In this document: one piece after another, positions 11,471 to 25,099 of the stretch
Layout: each line of letters starts with the position of its first letter
Position numbering within the stretch: position 1 is the stretch's first letter
Source: Chelydra serpentina
Lineage: Eukaryota; Chordata; Testudines; Chelydridae
Length of the DNA stretch: 64,000 bases
Direction: 5' to 3'
Assembly (NCBI GenBank): GCA_037349315.1
Contig: JBAIAC010000001.1
Coordinates: forward strand, 33,914,001-33,978,000
Translations under genes and position numbers: made by a program
Notes under the pieces: generated by a model
Database searches by the model: none
The model's input: only the letters and a program-made list of their open reading frames with translations
What the model was told of the DNA's origin: nothing

Positions 11471-12463
11471 GTACCACATATATTGACCCTTAAAAATATC
11501 TATTTTGATAATGCAAGTTAGAGAGATAGGATTTGTTAAAAAGTTATGGATAGAGATTTCATGCAAACTTCACCCCATTTTTACACAGTTAATATCTGTA
11601 TTAGAAAGGGTAAAAAAAAGCCCAGTAATATAAAGATGAATGTTAAGTCTGTTTGAAAAGTGAGGCTTCAGACAGGAAAGAAGACTCATAAATTGCATGT
11701 TAAGACCATTTGAAAGTACAATAGAGTACAAAATCATAACGGTTAATAAGGAGGGAAAAGGATGTTGACAAAGTTTCAATTTAGAAGAGGTCCACTATCT
11801 TGAGAAATTCAATATTTCAGCATAATATGTGTAAAATAATTGCTAATAAAGATAGGTACATTACACAGCCCACTATTTTTTCAGAAAGGATTGTCAGATG
11901 CTTAGTTTTTATTTTGTCAAAAGAATATATTCCTAAACATTGTGATAATCAAAAGGTAGGTGATAGTAACAATATAGAATTGCTGAGTCGCTGAATCTGT
12001 AGTACTTTCAGATCTTCTGATATTAAAGTCTGTGTGGGCTGGGGGGGAGGGGTTGGAGGATATTTTCAACTGACAAAATTAAGATAAAATGTTGAAATTA
12101 TCACAGTAAAAAAACCTTAATCTCAAAATAGTTTCCAGCAAATTCTGCCAGTCTCCTGAACATTAAAATGTGTTCAATAAAACTTGCTGCTTTGACCTTC
12201 AGTTGGGTGCATGCTGTAGCCAACATTTGTTTAAGGATTAAAATTCACCTCCAGAACCGTAATGAGCTGTGATTTTACATAATAATCTTGACTGCTGTGC
12301 ACAACATAATTGCTCAGCATCCTAGATGTCCATTAGCAACTGATATACTCCATTGTCTGCTGTCAGTTGATTGTTTAGTCTATTTATTTTGTTATATGAG
12401 GAATGAGAACTCTGAAGCACAGGAGAATCCACATTCTCCACTATGGAAATAGAAGGAAGCAAA
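11471..12463. other. AT-rich sequence, nothing recognised
   Basis: No supported gene or repeat. If the exon at 11387-11470 is real, this would be intron. Confidence 0.4.
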
Positions 12464-13520
12464 AAATCATAGAATGTAATCATAGGAATGAAGGGCTAGA
12501 ACGGACCTCAAGAGGTTATCAAGTCCACCCCCTGCACTGACGCAGGACCACATGTATTTAGGCCTTCTAACTTGTTCTTAAAAACCTCCAGTGACAGAGA
12601 TTCCACAATCTCCCGTGGAAGCCTAATCCAGAGCTTATCTATGTTTATAGCTAGGAAGTTTTTCCTAGTATCTAACCTACATCTTCACTGCTGCAGATTA
12701 AGCCCATTTACTTCTTGTCCTAACATTGGTGGACATCGAGAACAATCGATCACCATATTCTTTATAACCGCCTTTAACATATTTTGAAGGCTGTTATTAG
12801 GTCCCCACCTCCGTCTTCTTTTCTCAAGACTAAACATGTCCAGGTTTTTTTAAAGCTTATGCAGAGATCAGGTTTTTAAATCTTTTATTATTTTTGTTGC
12901 TTTCTTCTGGAGACTCTTCAGTTTAGCCGCACCTTTCCTAAAGTGTGGTCCCCAGAATTGGACACAGTACTCCAGCTGAGGCCTTACCAGTGCCTAGTAG
13001 AGCGGGACCATTACCTCCCATGTCCTACATATGACAATCTTGTTAGTACACCCCAGAATGATACTAGCCTTCCTTGCAGCTGGATCACATTATTGATTCA
13101 TATGCAGTTTGTGATCCACTATAATTCACAGATGCTTTTCAGCAGTACAGCCACCTAGCCAGTTATTCCCCATTTTGTAGTTGTGTGTTTGATTTTGCCT
13201 TCCTAAGTGAAGTACTTTGAACTTTGTTATTGAATTCATTTTGTTGATTTCAGACCAATTCTCCAATTTGTCAAGATCATTTTGAATTCTAATCCTGTCC
13301 TCCAAAGTGCTTGCAACTTGGTGTCACCTGCAAACTTTATAAGCATGCTCTCCATTCCATTATTCAAATCATTAATGAAAATGTTGAATAGTATTGGATC
13401 CAGCACAGACCCCTGCAGGATCCCAGTAGGTGAGTCCCCCAAGTTTGACAGTGAACTATTGATATCTACACTTTGAGTACAGTGTTTCAACTGGTGTGCA
13501 CCCACCTTATAGTAATTGAA
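12464..13520 (-). mobile_element. CR1 LINE, 3' half, decayed
   Basis: The 3' end of the element is at the left (ATCATAGAATG..ATCATAGGAATG, the inverse of the ATTCTATG tail). The block AACGGACCTCAAGAGGTTATCAAGTCCA follows. Going right, the RT C-terminal half is read on the minus strand: [20 protein letters not shown] and the catalytic box as FAGDT (normally FADDT). The thumb and tail region is broken by many stops. It is 5'-truncated near 13520, as usual for CR1. Confidence 0.85.
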
Positions 13521-16500
13521 TAGGTGGAGATGAGGCAGGGAACATGGGAAGAGGGGCAGTAACAAGAGGTGGTGTTAGTAAAAGCAGCAGTAAGTGGGAA
13601 GAATCCAATCATGGTCTGGATTTTGAGGGAACCCTTCTGCTGAGATGGAGTGGGCTCTATGGTGACAGGTTGAGAACTGGTCCCTGGTCTTAACAGGTTT
13701 AAGAAGCAACATCTCTTCCCTCTCTGTGGTTCCCAGGTCATTTATCCTATGGAGAGTGTTAGGAAAAGACTGTGTGCAGTTCCCTGGGAATTTTGTCCTC
13801 TTCCATGGATTTTCCTACACAATTGTATGCTCTAGTCTTAAAATTCTAGTTTAAGATAAACTATCCTCATGTCAATCTGTGCCATGACCTTGTAGTTGTA
13901 TCTTTATATGTAGAATTTTAGACAAATAAGGGTACGCATTAGGTCAGATTTCCACAGTGTGTCCTCTAATGTGGCCTATAATTATGCACCTTGTTATAAA
14001 GACAAGTGAAAAGTAATGGTGGATTGCACAAGATATGTAATTATTTTCCAGGTATGTACGTTTAAGGTGTAATAGTCCAGTTAGCATCACCATACCACAA
14101 ATATACCATTTTCCAGGATTAAGTTATGAAACCGCCATGTCAACCCTGCAAAAAAGAGAACGAAATAATGTTTTTCTTATTGTTTGTTGTCATAATGGCA
14201 TTTCAAGAGAATAAATACACACATTCACTTCCAGTAAATAATTTCTGAAAAGGATAACACGTCCACAGAATATGTGTCTTGTTGTTGATGTCTTATTGGA
14301 AAGGTTTTCTTCATTAGCCTTCATAGCTCAGATTTATATTCTTTGGGTTTTCTTGTTGTACCATGAACTTCATGGACAATACAGCTTAATAAATCTGATT
14401 TGGTTCCAAAGAGAAATCCATTCCCTTAAAAACAAAACAAACATCACCACACTGGTAGACAGATATGCTTAAAATGTCTGGTTTTCTGTTTTTTTAAATT
14501 GTTTTTAAAGTGAGTGTATTGTATGATTTAATTACACTAGAAGAAATTATTTAAATGGCTGGAAATGTTAAAGTGTGGTTTAAAGCAGCTTTGCAGAATT
14601 GTTATGAAAATGTATCAGCCCAGGTATAAAATCTATTCCCCCTCCCTTACACTATGATCATAATAAAAACTAATATTTTGCTTGCCCGTCAGAAAAGTTG
14701 CTTCATTCAGCCAAGTACAATTTTGTAGTGTTGAGCTAAAATTATACCATAAATGAGTACTTTTGAGCCATAAACTTTAATCAAATAAACAGGTTTGGGT
14801 CATTATTTAATGAGTTAGCACAGAATATAATAGACTGGTGATCTGTGTTCTTCTTTGTGTAGGTATATTAGACTTATTTCCAAGAGCAGTAGAATTAAAG
14901 ACTGAAAGAAACAAGACTTAATTTATTTAATAATTGTGCCACTGAGGTTTGGTCTTGCATTTAAAAACCACATGTGGGGTTTTATCAGTATGGTCCTCAT
15001 CTTTAATGGGGAAGCTTCATGACAGAGATGAGGCATACCTGTTGAAATCTACCTTAAAAAAAGAAAAGAAAAATGGCAAGGCTTCATTTGAAGATAAATA
15101 GATACTTCTATTGGACTCTTGCAGAAATCAGAAAATGTACTTTTTTTTCTTGCAGTGTCATATCTCTCTGTTTCCCAAATGAGGCAAACAATTTTTGTGT
15201 ATTTGTGTGTACAGCAGCAATAGCATGATTTTTTAATAAAGAAAAATTATAATCTTAAAACAAATTGAATTTGTTGTATAATTAAACTTCTTTCCGTAGC
15301 TCAAAGCATTTTCAAGCAGATTAATGGAAATAGCTATTTTATATATTTATATACATACAGAATATCATGTATCATATTACAAGGCTGAAGTTGGCTACCT
15401 ATTTGTGTCCAATTCCTTATTCATAGCCTGTAACCTTCTGTAACCTCATTCATAGTGCTGTATGTGTGCATCAGAAGGAAACAGACCAGTTCATAATCAT
15501 GGCTGTCTTCAAGTGGTTCAGTGAGGTTCTTATACATGTGCTTCGTGCTTGATGAAGAAAAGGAATGTGAACTCTAATAACAACACAAATCCTTTCTACT
15601 CTGCCATTTATGCTGGGTTGAAAAGAAGCTGTACTCACCTTGGTAGAAAATAGCAAAAATGGTTTAAAACATATAAAAAAAAATGTGGTAAACCTTCACC
15701 AAGAAAAACAAAGGCTGATGTTGAGAATTTGGTATTGAAATGATCAGAAAAGGTTCATTGCAGGGAGGGTATCTTACTGTCTATTGTAAAAGCACCTAAC
15801 ACATTTTGGGTACTACTTTAATAGAAATAATAAAATATTTTCACAGTCTGAATGTGAACAAATTATTCATTTTACTTCAGAGATCTTAGTTATCTTGAAT
15901 ACCTTTGGCCACTAGAGTGTGCTGTGCAACTGCAAACCTCTTCTCACTGAAGAACAGAAATTCTCTCTTCATTCCATGTTCTCACTAAGCAGATAAAGGA
16001 TTTATAGTCTTGTAATGCCAAATCAGTTCATACATAACATGCAGCCTTTAACTGTGGAAACTTATTTGAATGACAGTAATGGCTTCATTGCAAGTTACTT
16101 AAATGTTTAATGTTGTATAATTTACTGAAATGTGTATAATCCTTTATTTAACTAGCTCAAAATAATACACTGTTAACATTGTTTTTAGCATTAATTAATG
16201 TGGTTAATTAAACTTAAAACGCTATAGCCAATCTCAGTGGTTTTAGTTCTGTGATCATTCTTAATGAGAGGTTATTTGGGTAAAAAGTTTGAAGTTAAAC
16301 ATGTTTTGAAGATTTTTTTTTTTAAATACACTTTTTCTGATTGAATAAATTATTCTCTTCCTTCCCCTTCACTTTTCCAAGGCCTTGCTATGTTGCTAAC
16401 TAATTCTGTTTCAGTAGACTGTCAGCTGCCATTTCAGGAAGAGGTTGATTAACTGCAGATTCCCTTCTTCCCTTCTTGCTAAATTTTAGTTTTGCAAAGC

Positions 16501-17023
16501 AGTTTGTAGACATTTTTGATCTATATGCTCCTTCTGTGGAGCAGAAGCAAATGCCATGTTGACTGAAATATCAAAATTAGTGTAACTAACAAATAAGGGG
16601 AATAAAGTGTTGCTTTTTCCAACAGTGGTGGTTCTTTATTTGTCCTCTTCAGTCACATAATGTGTAACTTCAGCATTAGAGCCTAGAGACCTCATCAGTG
16701 CTGCCACTATACATGTAACAGATTCCAGATAATATAAGGTATACAAATGCAGTTTACTGTGTAGTTTTCAATGTCTGAATTTACCCTGTGAAATAAAACA
16801 AGTGATAGAGAAGCCATCTAAGACCACTGTATTGGTATTTGAAATGCAGTAAGTTAACGTTGTGTCAGCACTTCCTATTACAATATCCTGTTTTCATGAG
16901 ATCATAACTATAGTATTAAAAATTTCATTTTTGACAGATATCATATTTGTAGATGAGTCCTTAGCCAATATGAATGTTGCATCTTTAAGATGCTTATTTG
17001 TGTGGGACCATTAATTATAATGT
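13521..17023. other. AT-rich unique sequence, no gene seen
   Basis: About 3.5 kb with short homopolymer runs, no frame above about 70 codons with any domain and no recognisable repeat. This is ordinary intergenic or intronic DNA. Confidence 0.5.
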
Positions 17024-20000
17024 CAGGGTGGATTTGATTTAAATCACTAGTCAGGAAGACTTGATTTAATCATGGATTTCGGCATAAAAGTACATTCTTG
17101 TTGGTTGTTATTAACCTTAGTACATATTCTTCACAACTCAGAGATAGATGTAGGTTTCATTTTTAGGAGGTACATTATACATTTTTAAAGTGATTTATTT
17201 TGAAAACTTTTCAGATTAGTTTTACAGCTATATCCAAAAATGAATGATTGTTTGGTTATTTCATTTACCAAAGGTAATTGAAGCAGATAGTTCACCTCCC
17301 AATGACTTCATAAATATCTTCAATTCAACGGGTTAATCATTAATATTTGGAGGATTTTCTTGCCATGCTGTATTAGGAGGAGAACATCACCAGACAGACA
17401 TTTAAATTGTTTTATTTAACTAAAACAACAACGTTATGTATTCTGGATTTTTTTCTTCAACAGCAAACATAATATTTTAACAAAAAAAGCATATGAATTT
17501 TTGAATTTAGTTAAACATTCACGTTTTTGAAACTCAGGTTTGTTTTTGTTAAAATTGTTTTAAACTAAAATAGTTAAATGAAATATTTAAAAAAACAAAA
17601 ATTAAATCAACTATATCAGCCAGGTCAACATGAGAAACTTAAAATGGCTTCTGCAGCTAACTCAGTCATCTTCACCTTCATTTTCCTGTTTGTCCATAAT
17701 CTGGAAAAGAAAAACAAGCTTTCCTGCTTTTTCAGGTCCCAAACGAGTTCTCAGTTTGGAATGAATTAGTCCAAAGGAAGAAAATATTCTTTCTACACCA
17801 GCAGAAGAAGATACTGCTGTTAAAAGTGAGATTATCACTTCAACAGTCTCTGAATCCAAGTGCTTAAGTGACTTCCACCAGTTCACTGGTGTGACTTTCT
17901 TTAAAACATCACCAGCAAACATATATTTCTTGAATGGTTCACCCCTGGCTCTGAAGTTTATTATGGTTGGGATTATGGAGGTATGATTGCTGGATGTCCA
18001 TGTCATAGGCAACTCCTCTTCTTCAGCAGTTCAGGTTTGAGCTTGGTACTGAGTATTGAGCGTATTTGCAAGAAAATGAGCTGGAGATAGTGCTTGTCCC
18101 ATTTGTTTTTTTTAATGCTTGTCATTTAACTCTGTCATTGCATATTTCTCGTTTTAAGATCTCACTCAGTTCCTTCCAAATTTCAACAGCGTCAGCAATA
18201 AAACAGCTATTTCCCTACATTTTGCTCAAGGCTACAGAAATAGGCTTCAGGGTACTCAACATGTGTTCGACATTTCTTTTAAGCCCAATATTGAGAACTT
18301 TGGCTGTGACAGTGTCATCTATTTTTTCACGATTTTGTTCACAAACTGTCATCAGATTAGGCCGGTTCTTGATATAGTGCTCAAAACAGTCCACTACTGA
18401 GTTCCATCCCATGTCTTGAGGGAGAGTTACCTTGGTCCCTCCCACTTTTTTCAGAGCAGCTGCTGAAAAGTGGTTGTTACAGAAGTATTTTGCAATTTCA
18501 ACATTAGCCTTTATTTCTGGAACACTGAAGTCTTTGGCGAGGAGGTGCATCAAATGAGCAGTGGAACCGTATGTTATCATCTTGGGACTCTCTTCACTCT
18601 CTTCTAAATTTCTTCATGTTGGATACATTTGTGGTATTGTCTGTGACCAAGCTGCGTACTAGACATTTGATTTTTTTTTTCACAGTTTGTTACAGCTTTT
18701 ACTGCTACTTCTTGTAAGTATTATGCTATGTGTGCATTTCCTGATGTATCAATTGTTTCTGTAAGGAAGACATTTCTTTCTTCTTTTGTCACACAAGCAT
18801 ATACAACAGGATCATTGTGGACATTGCTCCACCCATCAAGACTCAGGTTAACAATTTTACCCTCGAGACCTTTTTCACACTGCTCAATTTCTCTTTCATA
18901 CACTTTATCTAGCAGTTTGCCTCTAATATCTGCTCTGTTCGGGGGATTGTATCCTGGTCTTAATGACTGAACCATGTTAATGAAGTGTGGGTTCTCAATA
19001 ATACAGAGAGGAGAGTTTGTTGCATCAACGAACCAGGCAATTTTTTATCCATTACCTCTTTTTGTAATCTGCTGGTTCTTATCACAAACTTATCTATGGT
19101 TGTTTCTGGATGATGGAGGGTTTTTTTCCCCTTTTGCTACAGATGATACACTGGGCTGTGTGACATACATGATGTGACTGAAACACTATCATTGGCAGAT
19201 AACTCTGAAACTATAGAAAACGATGGTGATCTTGAAGGTGGATAGTCTTCAGAATCCTTTGAGGATGTTGAGGATGGATTCTCCTAAACAAAATAAGTTA
19301 TTTAATTATTATTACCAGACTGCTCATTTACTGACGCTCAGTACTACTTTAAAGGTGAAATTATAAAAGGAAGATCTGCCTATTTCAGCTATTTATTTTT
19401 TATCACAATTGCATCTAAAATGATAGTACCAGAGTAACAACTATATTTTTGGCTCAAACATGAGAATTCAAGAATAGTCCAGAGGGAAGATGGGCAGTCC
19501 TTAAGAAAGAAGTATGAAATAAAAAAGTTTACCAACCTGAAGTTCCTGCATGTTCAGACATGTTCCTTTCATCATCTTCAAAGCAGCTTCCTCCTGAGAA
19601 GGAACACTTCTCATGATGTTGTTTCATTTGGGCAAGCAGGCCTTGCATTTCTTTGTTGCACTGTTTGCATTTTGCACGCATGCCTGTCTTACCCACAGGT
19701 AGAGGAACTTCATTAAAATATTCCCAAACTGAGTCTCTCTTATGACCTGCTGCCATTATAGGTTTTCCCTTCTAGTGAGAGAATGGTATGGTAGATCTCA
19801 AATCAATGAAGGCTACACTCAGAAAGACCTTTCTGGAATATGCTGCTCAAAACAGTTTCACTTTTGCTTCTGCTACCTGACCCTCCCTTCTCACATTTAT
19901 CTCCAGACTTCTTCTCCTTGACCAGATCTATTCCGTCCCCAACAATCTTCTAGTCATTGAAATTTTTGAAACTTTTCACTTTGAGAGAGGTAAGGTATTG

Positions 20001-20478
20001 ACTCTGTGTACACAAATTTGCAGAGGGACAATAAGGTTGAGGTCTGTTATTTCTCACCTCTATATATTCTTTATTTATTTTAAAACATTTTTGCTGTTAA
20101 CAAGCATGTTATCTCTGGAGACACAAATCCACAGTTTGAGAACTGCAAAACTAAGCATCTCTGATGGTATCTTCTAGAGTGAGCACTGAGTAGATAGAAA
20201 GATTAGCCTAAATAATCTATATAGAAGTCCCTGGAACCCCATAAAATAGGGTCCCTAATCCATGAACTATTGGAACTCATTTACAAAACTTTTCTTAAAT
20301 ATTACATTAATATATTGTCTCATACTATAGAATTAGAAGTTATAATCCCTATTCCATGATGCGATATCTTTGAGCTATAATGTATCTTTAGATAGGGTTT
20401 TTTCCCTCAAAAAGCATTTTATCAAAAAAATCAGTTTAAAAAATTTTTTTTTTAAATCATTGATTTTTATCCACCGTG
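17024..20478 (-). mobile_element. Autonomous-type hAT DNA transposon, decayed, about 3.45 kb
   Basis: The left end CAGGGTGGATTTGATTTAAATC and the right end (reverse complement CACGGTGGATAAAAATCAATG) are imperfect terminal inverted repeats. TAATGT flanks both ends directly (17018-17023 and 20479-20484). hAT elements normally make 8-bp duplications, so either two bases have drifted or the right boundary is off by about two. The transposase gene lies on the minus strand inside. The AT-rich ends carry many ATTTAAATC motifs. Confidence 0.8.
17662..19756 (-). pseudogene. hAT transposase with BED zinc finger, broken
   Basis: This family cuts and pastes hAT elements in the nucleus. Read on the minus strand: 19756-19529 is a BED-type finger with Cys30, Cys33, His47 and Cys51. 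18975-18721 has LRPGYNPPNRADIRGKLL, then SLDGWSN with the first catalytic Asp. About 18650 has VTDNTTNV with the second Asp. 18580-18215 has HLMHLLAKDF and LPQDMGWNSVVDC. 18012-17662 ends with the dimerisation region SSAGVERIFSSFG, carrying the Glu, then KLRTRLGPEKAGKLVFLFQ. Frames change between the blocks and stops occur (for example after FRRE near 18600), so no full protein is made. An intron between the BED block and the core (about 19270-19530) is likely in the ancestor. Confidence 0.85.
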
Positions 20479-21977
20479 TAATGTGGGCTAACTGCATGCT
20501 CTCCTTCACGGAGGTAAAAATAATGCTTTTTTTCTTCTTTTTGTAAGTTTAAAGAAATTACTTGCAGTAACTTGTCCCCCAACATAAATCTTCTTAAAGG
20601 TCCAAGTACATATGCTCTTTCCTCTGCTGTCCTCTAGCCAATCTTTGATCTCCAAATTACATATTAGTTTCCAAATGAGGTTTTTTAATCTGTGCTTTAT
20701 GGCTTTATTATTCCATTTGCTGTAACCTTTGGTATGACCCCACCCATACCATTAAATGTATTTTCTCTCCCTATCAGAATTCTCAGGGACTCCTCATTTG
20801 CCCTACTCTCAAGACCCCAAATGGTAACCATCATCTTTTTTTCAAGTTTTCCTTTACTGAAACTCCCTTTGGAGCCAATCAGTGTCACTCTTTAATTTAC
20901 TGCAGGGGGTCATTGTTTAGCAATGAAGGTGCAGCCTCCCCACTCATCAAGGAGTTCAGGGCACTGCAGCACGACCTTTTGTGTTTCTTTCCCCTTATGT
21001 TAAAAGACTGCTAAGTAAAATAGAGAGAAAACAATAAAAGCAAAGATAAGAGTGAAACTTGCCATATGTCCTCCCATATGTAGGCACAAGGGAACATCAC
21101 TGTAATGGTTCTCTTAAGGCAACCCATTGTGATTAGGTATTGGGAGGATGTATGATGTATTTCTTCCTTAACTGTAAATTTCTTTGCTTTTACTATCATC
21201 TGTCAGAAGCGTAAGGTTCCTTTTAATGTGGTTTTTCGTGTGTGATAATAGATAAGGTTGTTCTGTTTAAGAGATGCAATGTTAGCAGTGTTTGACCGAT
21301 AAGACTAAATTAAGCGGTAAATTAGGACGTAACATTTCCTAAAGACATTTTATGTTTTAATCAGGACTGAAATGATATAGGATACACAACTACTGAAGTC
21401 GTAACAAGAAAGGAAAACTAACAGGTGGTGGTAGTTTTTGTAAGACATAATATTATGTTTAAGTATTGTTTCTATGTTTAATTGTTCATCATGAAAAACC
21501 AAAGCTGTGCTTGAACGTACAAGCATTCAAGACCCCCTGAATGTATACATTAAAAAAAATTACAAGACAATCATCAATTGTATCTTCACATACTGTTTCT
21601 TAAATAATAGAATATAACATCATGTATGTTTTCTTCAGCTTTAAGTACATTTGTGTAGTATTTTGTAAGGTCTGTCTGTTTTCATTATTTCATTATATTA
21701 CATTCATTATTATAATGCTGTAGTATATGTTTATAGACATAGTCATTTTACATGATAAGTTCCCTTATCTATCTGGTATTATAATAGTTCAGTCAGCATT
21801 CATCTATTTACTATACACTTTCTTTTCAACCAGCAGTGCACCTGCAATATTCCAATTCAGGGGATAAGGAAGTTAATGTTCAAGCTAATTTAGCTCTGAA
21901 CTAGCCTATGTAAGCCACCAAGTTTTCACTGCTATTTTGTTTTGTTGTCTATCATGTTGTATAAGTATGGTTTAGTC
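20479..21977. other. Unique AT-rich sequence
   Basis: No gene or repeat recognised. Confidence 0.5.
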
Positions 21978-22160
21978 CAGTATTTCCCAAAGTGTGGGAT
22001 GCACCCTTTTGGGGGGCAAGGGGAAATGCAGAAGATCTATAAATATGAGTAGGCCTTCAATGCATAAACGGACTGTAGGGGGACATGACTGATATAATTT
22101 CCTTTGAATGGGGCTTCACTCCCAAAACCTTGGGTAATGAAATTTACTTTGTACTTCTTA
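21978..22160. mobile_element. Possible hAT-derived fragment
   Basis: It starts CAGTATTTCCCAAAGTGTGGGATGCACCC and then has GGGGGGCAAGGGGAAATGCAG, a pattern seen at the start of small hAT-type repeats. I could not find the opposite end, so the right boundary is only a guess. Confidence 0.35.
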
Positions 22161-23314
22161 TTACGGAGGCACTGAGCACAACTCCAGGTTTAAGATTGAA
22201 CTCTAATTTGCCCTTAAAGCAGTGATACAACCTCTTATTTGAATGAAAAATACTGTATTCCTCCCCATACTTACAGCACTTACACTGGGTACAGAATGAA
22301 TTGTCTGAGATTTTACAAGTAAATTTGTTAGTCCCGAAGTAAACATTTAGTTAAAATTGTACTGTAAGTAATTTAGCATGTCAGTCTTTTCTTTGGTCCA
22401 AATGATCTTAAAACAATAAGGCAGAGTCTTAAAACTTTCCATATAGTTAATGTTAATTGAAATTGTACACATAGGCTATATTTGAAAAAATTAGGTTGTA
22501 ATTAAACTAAGTTATTAATGATTGTTGTATATAATTGCTTTGGTTATATAGGCTACAGGCTGGTTCAGGTAATTCTTAAATGGGACCATTGTGACATCAG
22601 AGGTAATTCAACTAATTGCCACCCTTTCAGTACAGTTAATTTGTGTGCAACATTTCTATTGGTTGTAATGAATCAGTCATATGATGAAGATTGGACATGT
22701 ATCAAGACTACTGACCGGTGGTTTACTTGGCCCACTGGCTCTGCTGTTTAAAGATTCTGTGTCCACATACGAGTTTGACTGAGTGCTTGGAAGGCTCTCT
22801 GTTGACCTTCTGCCTTGGCTCCACTGTGCATTGAGATGGCAGTGGTGGGGGAACTGGGGCAGATGTGCAGGGGAAACCCATAAAGAACAAACATTGGAGA
22901 TTGGGTTCTCTCTTCACATTGTGCCAATTAACGTAGCCATCTATAACTATAAGTAAATGAATATTAAGGGCCACATTTGCCAGATGCTTCAGCTACCTTC
23001 CACAGCACTAGCAATGCAAAGCAACTGTAAATCCAGTTTATCTGGCTGGGACACTCTGGCAACTTTGCAGTGCTTCATTGAATCTGCTGTTTAAAGCTTG
23101 AAAAAAATATTTAAGGGTGATACTACATATCATCCTATTACTAGAAATATTGCATGGTAACATTCTCTTTCAGTTTCTTGTTTGGTGTCATGTAAGATAT
23201 TTTAAATTATTTTTTAAAAATTAAGGAAATTCCCACTATTGATATAGGGATACCATAAGAGCTAAAATATAGGGGCTGAGGGATCTGGGCCATAAACATT
23301 ATTATACCTTAATC
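22161..23314. other. Unique sequence, no gene seen
   Basis: Contains short frames only. Nothing recognised. Confidence 0.5.
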
Positions 23315-23883
23315 CAATGGTTCTCAACCTGCAGCCCACAGGCTGCATGTGGCCCAATTAGTACACAGCTGCAGCCCAACTGTATGCTAAAGGGTGGTAA
23401 GGTCCAGGACCGGGGCTGCCACACAGCAGGGCCCAGGGTCAAGCCCCCCACAACAGGGTCAGGGTTGGAGCTGCCGCACGGTCTCACACACCAAGGTCCG
23501 GGGTTGGGGACAGGGCTGCCACCCGGCCCTACACATTAGCAATCAGGGTTGGCAGTGGGATCGGGTTGGGGCTGCCGCCCAGCCCCACACAGCAAGATCC
23601 AGAGTCGGGGCTGCTGCCCGGCCCCCACACAGTGGGCGTTTGGGTCGGGTTTGGTGTCGGGGTCAGGTCGGGGCTGCTGCTCCTGGCCCTGTCTGACCTC
23701 CCCACCGGGGCTCTGCTCCTGGCCCCGCTCTGTGGAGAGGGTCTCTGGGCTGGGAGTGCTGGGCATAGTGGTGTGGTGGGGAGGTCTGGGCGTGGTGGTG
23801 CTGTGATTCTCAACCTGCGGCCCAGGTAACACATTGTGGGCTGCATATGCGGCTCACAGTGATTAATAGGTTGAGAACTACTG
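23315..23883. mobile_element. GC-rich non-autonomous hAT element, 569 bp
   Basis: The left end CAATGGTTCTCAACCTGC and the right end GGTTGAGAACTACTG are inverted. The flanking 8-mers are CCTTAATC (23307-23314) and CTTTAATC (23884-23891), 7 of 8 equal: a hAT-type target duplication. The interior has CTGCGGCCC / GGCCGCATG-like blocks at both ends and a GC-rich core (about 23400-23800) of repeated GGTCGGGG..CTGCTGCC units. The long frames over the core on both strands reflect composition, not genes. Confidence 0.85.
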
Positions 23884-25099
23884 CTTTAATCATAATTGCA
23901 TAGTTATTGCATGACATTAATACAGGACAGAGTTTAATGTTGTTTCGGTGCCTTAATTCTGCATTTCTATTAAGTATAACTTTCATTCTGAATTTCCTGA
24001 ATTTGTAATGCTTGATTTTGGAATGACTAAAACATACCTGTAATGTATTTAACCCTTAAGTTACTGATACAAACTTTCAACCTTAACATATTTTTTCTTT
24101 ATGGGAATATGCATATGTTTTCATGGCATATGCTACTCGTTTATATCTAAAGCCTTTGATATGATTCGCATTTGAAAAACAATATGGAATCATGTAATTA
24201 AAGACTCTATTGTAATTCATACAAAAAGGAGGTGGAGTTACGGTAGCTCATGCAAACTTAACTTGTACATTTTATTTCTTTTGAATGCTTAGCAGTTTTT
24301 TATGGAATTTCCTACTTATAAAAAGAAAGAAAAAAGAAAAGGGCATCTAAATATGCATTTAAAGAAAGGGCATGAGTGTCCAAGACTTTGATGTTCAGTT
24401 GGCTTTCAGAAAATAGCAAACAGCATAAGTAAATTCCATTAGTTGGAACTATCTGCCTAGGTGCTGCTTGAACACAGTCCTTTCCTCCAGGCCCTTTAGG
24501 AGGATGTTAGCGGTGGCCTGCCCACCTTAGCACTTCTGCAGCTGGAGACTGTTCTGGGCATTCTTCAGTGATTCTCCGCTCTACAGAAGTAGAGACTCTT
24601 CTGCTAGATCTTAGGAGCTCTGCCAGCCAAGTAGTTTCCCTGCTTTCAAAGCTCCTAAGGTGATCCCACAAGTATTGCCATCTCTACAGGTCTGCAGGAG
24701 CCACTTCCTTAGTTACAATTTTCCTTACCAAATGGAAGCAATTTAGAAGATGAATCAGTTCACAGTAAATGCATGTGCGGCACATCCACCTCTAGATTCA
24801 TGTAAGGGTAGGTTGACTCTTATCTCCTCTAAGCTGCCACTTGATTGACGGTTTTACAGCATACCTTGTACCTCTCCATTCCTCAAATTGTCCCCTCTGG
24901 AAAAAGGAATTGGGAGAGGGACTATCCAATTGGTGCCCCCCAAAAGAGCCTAGGAGAGAGTAGAGATCTATGAGCTCTTTTCAAGAAGACACTGAGAATT
25001 GAAGTGGAAAGGGGATGAGAGGAGAAGGAGGTGCCAGGCTTGTGCCTAATTTATGTCTTCTTTGGGTTTTAAATACCACAGAAAGTGGACACAGTATTA
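23884..25099. other. Unique sequence, no gene seen
   Basis: No domain-bearing frame. The 24470-24700 part is richer in GC but unplaced. Confidence 0.45.
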
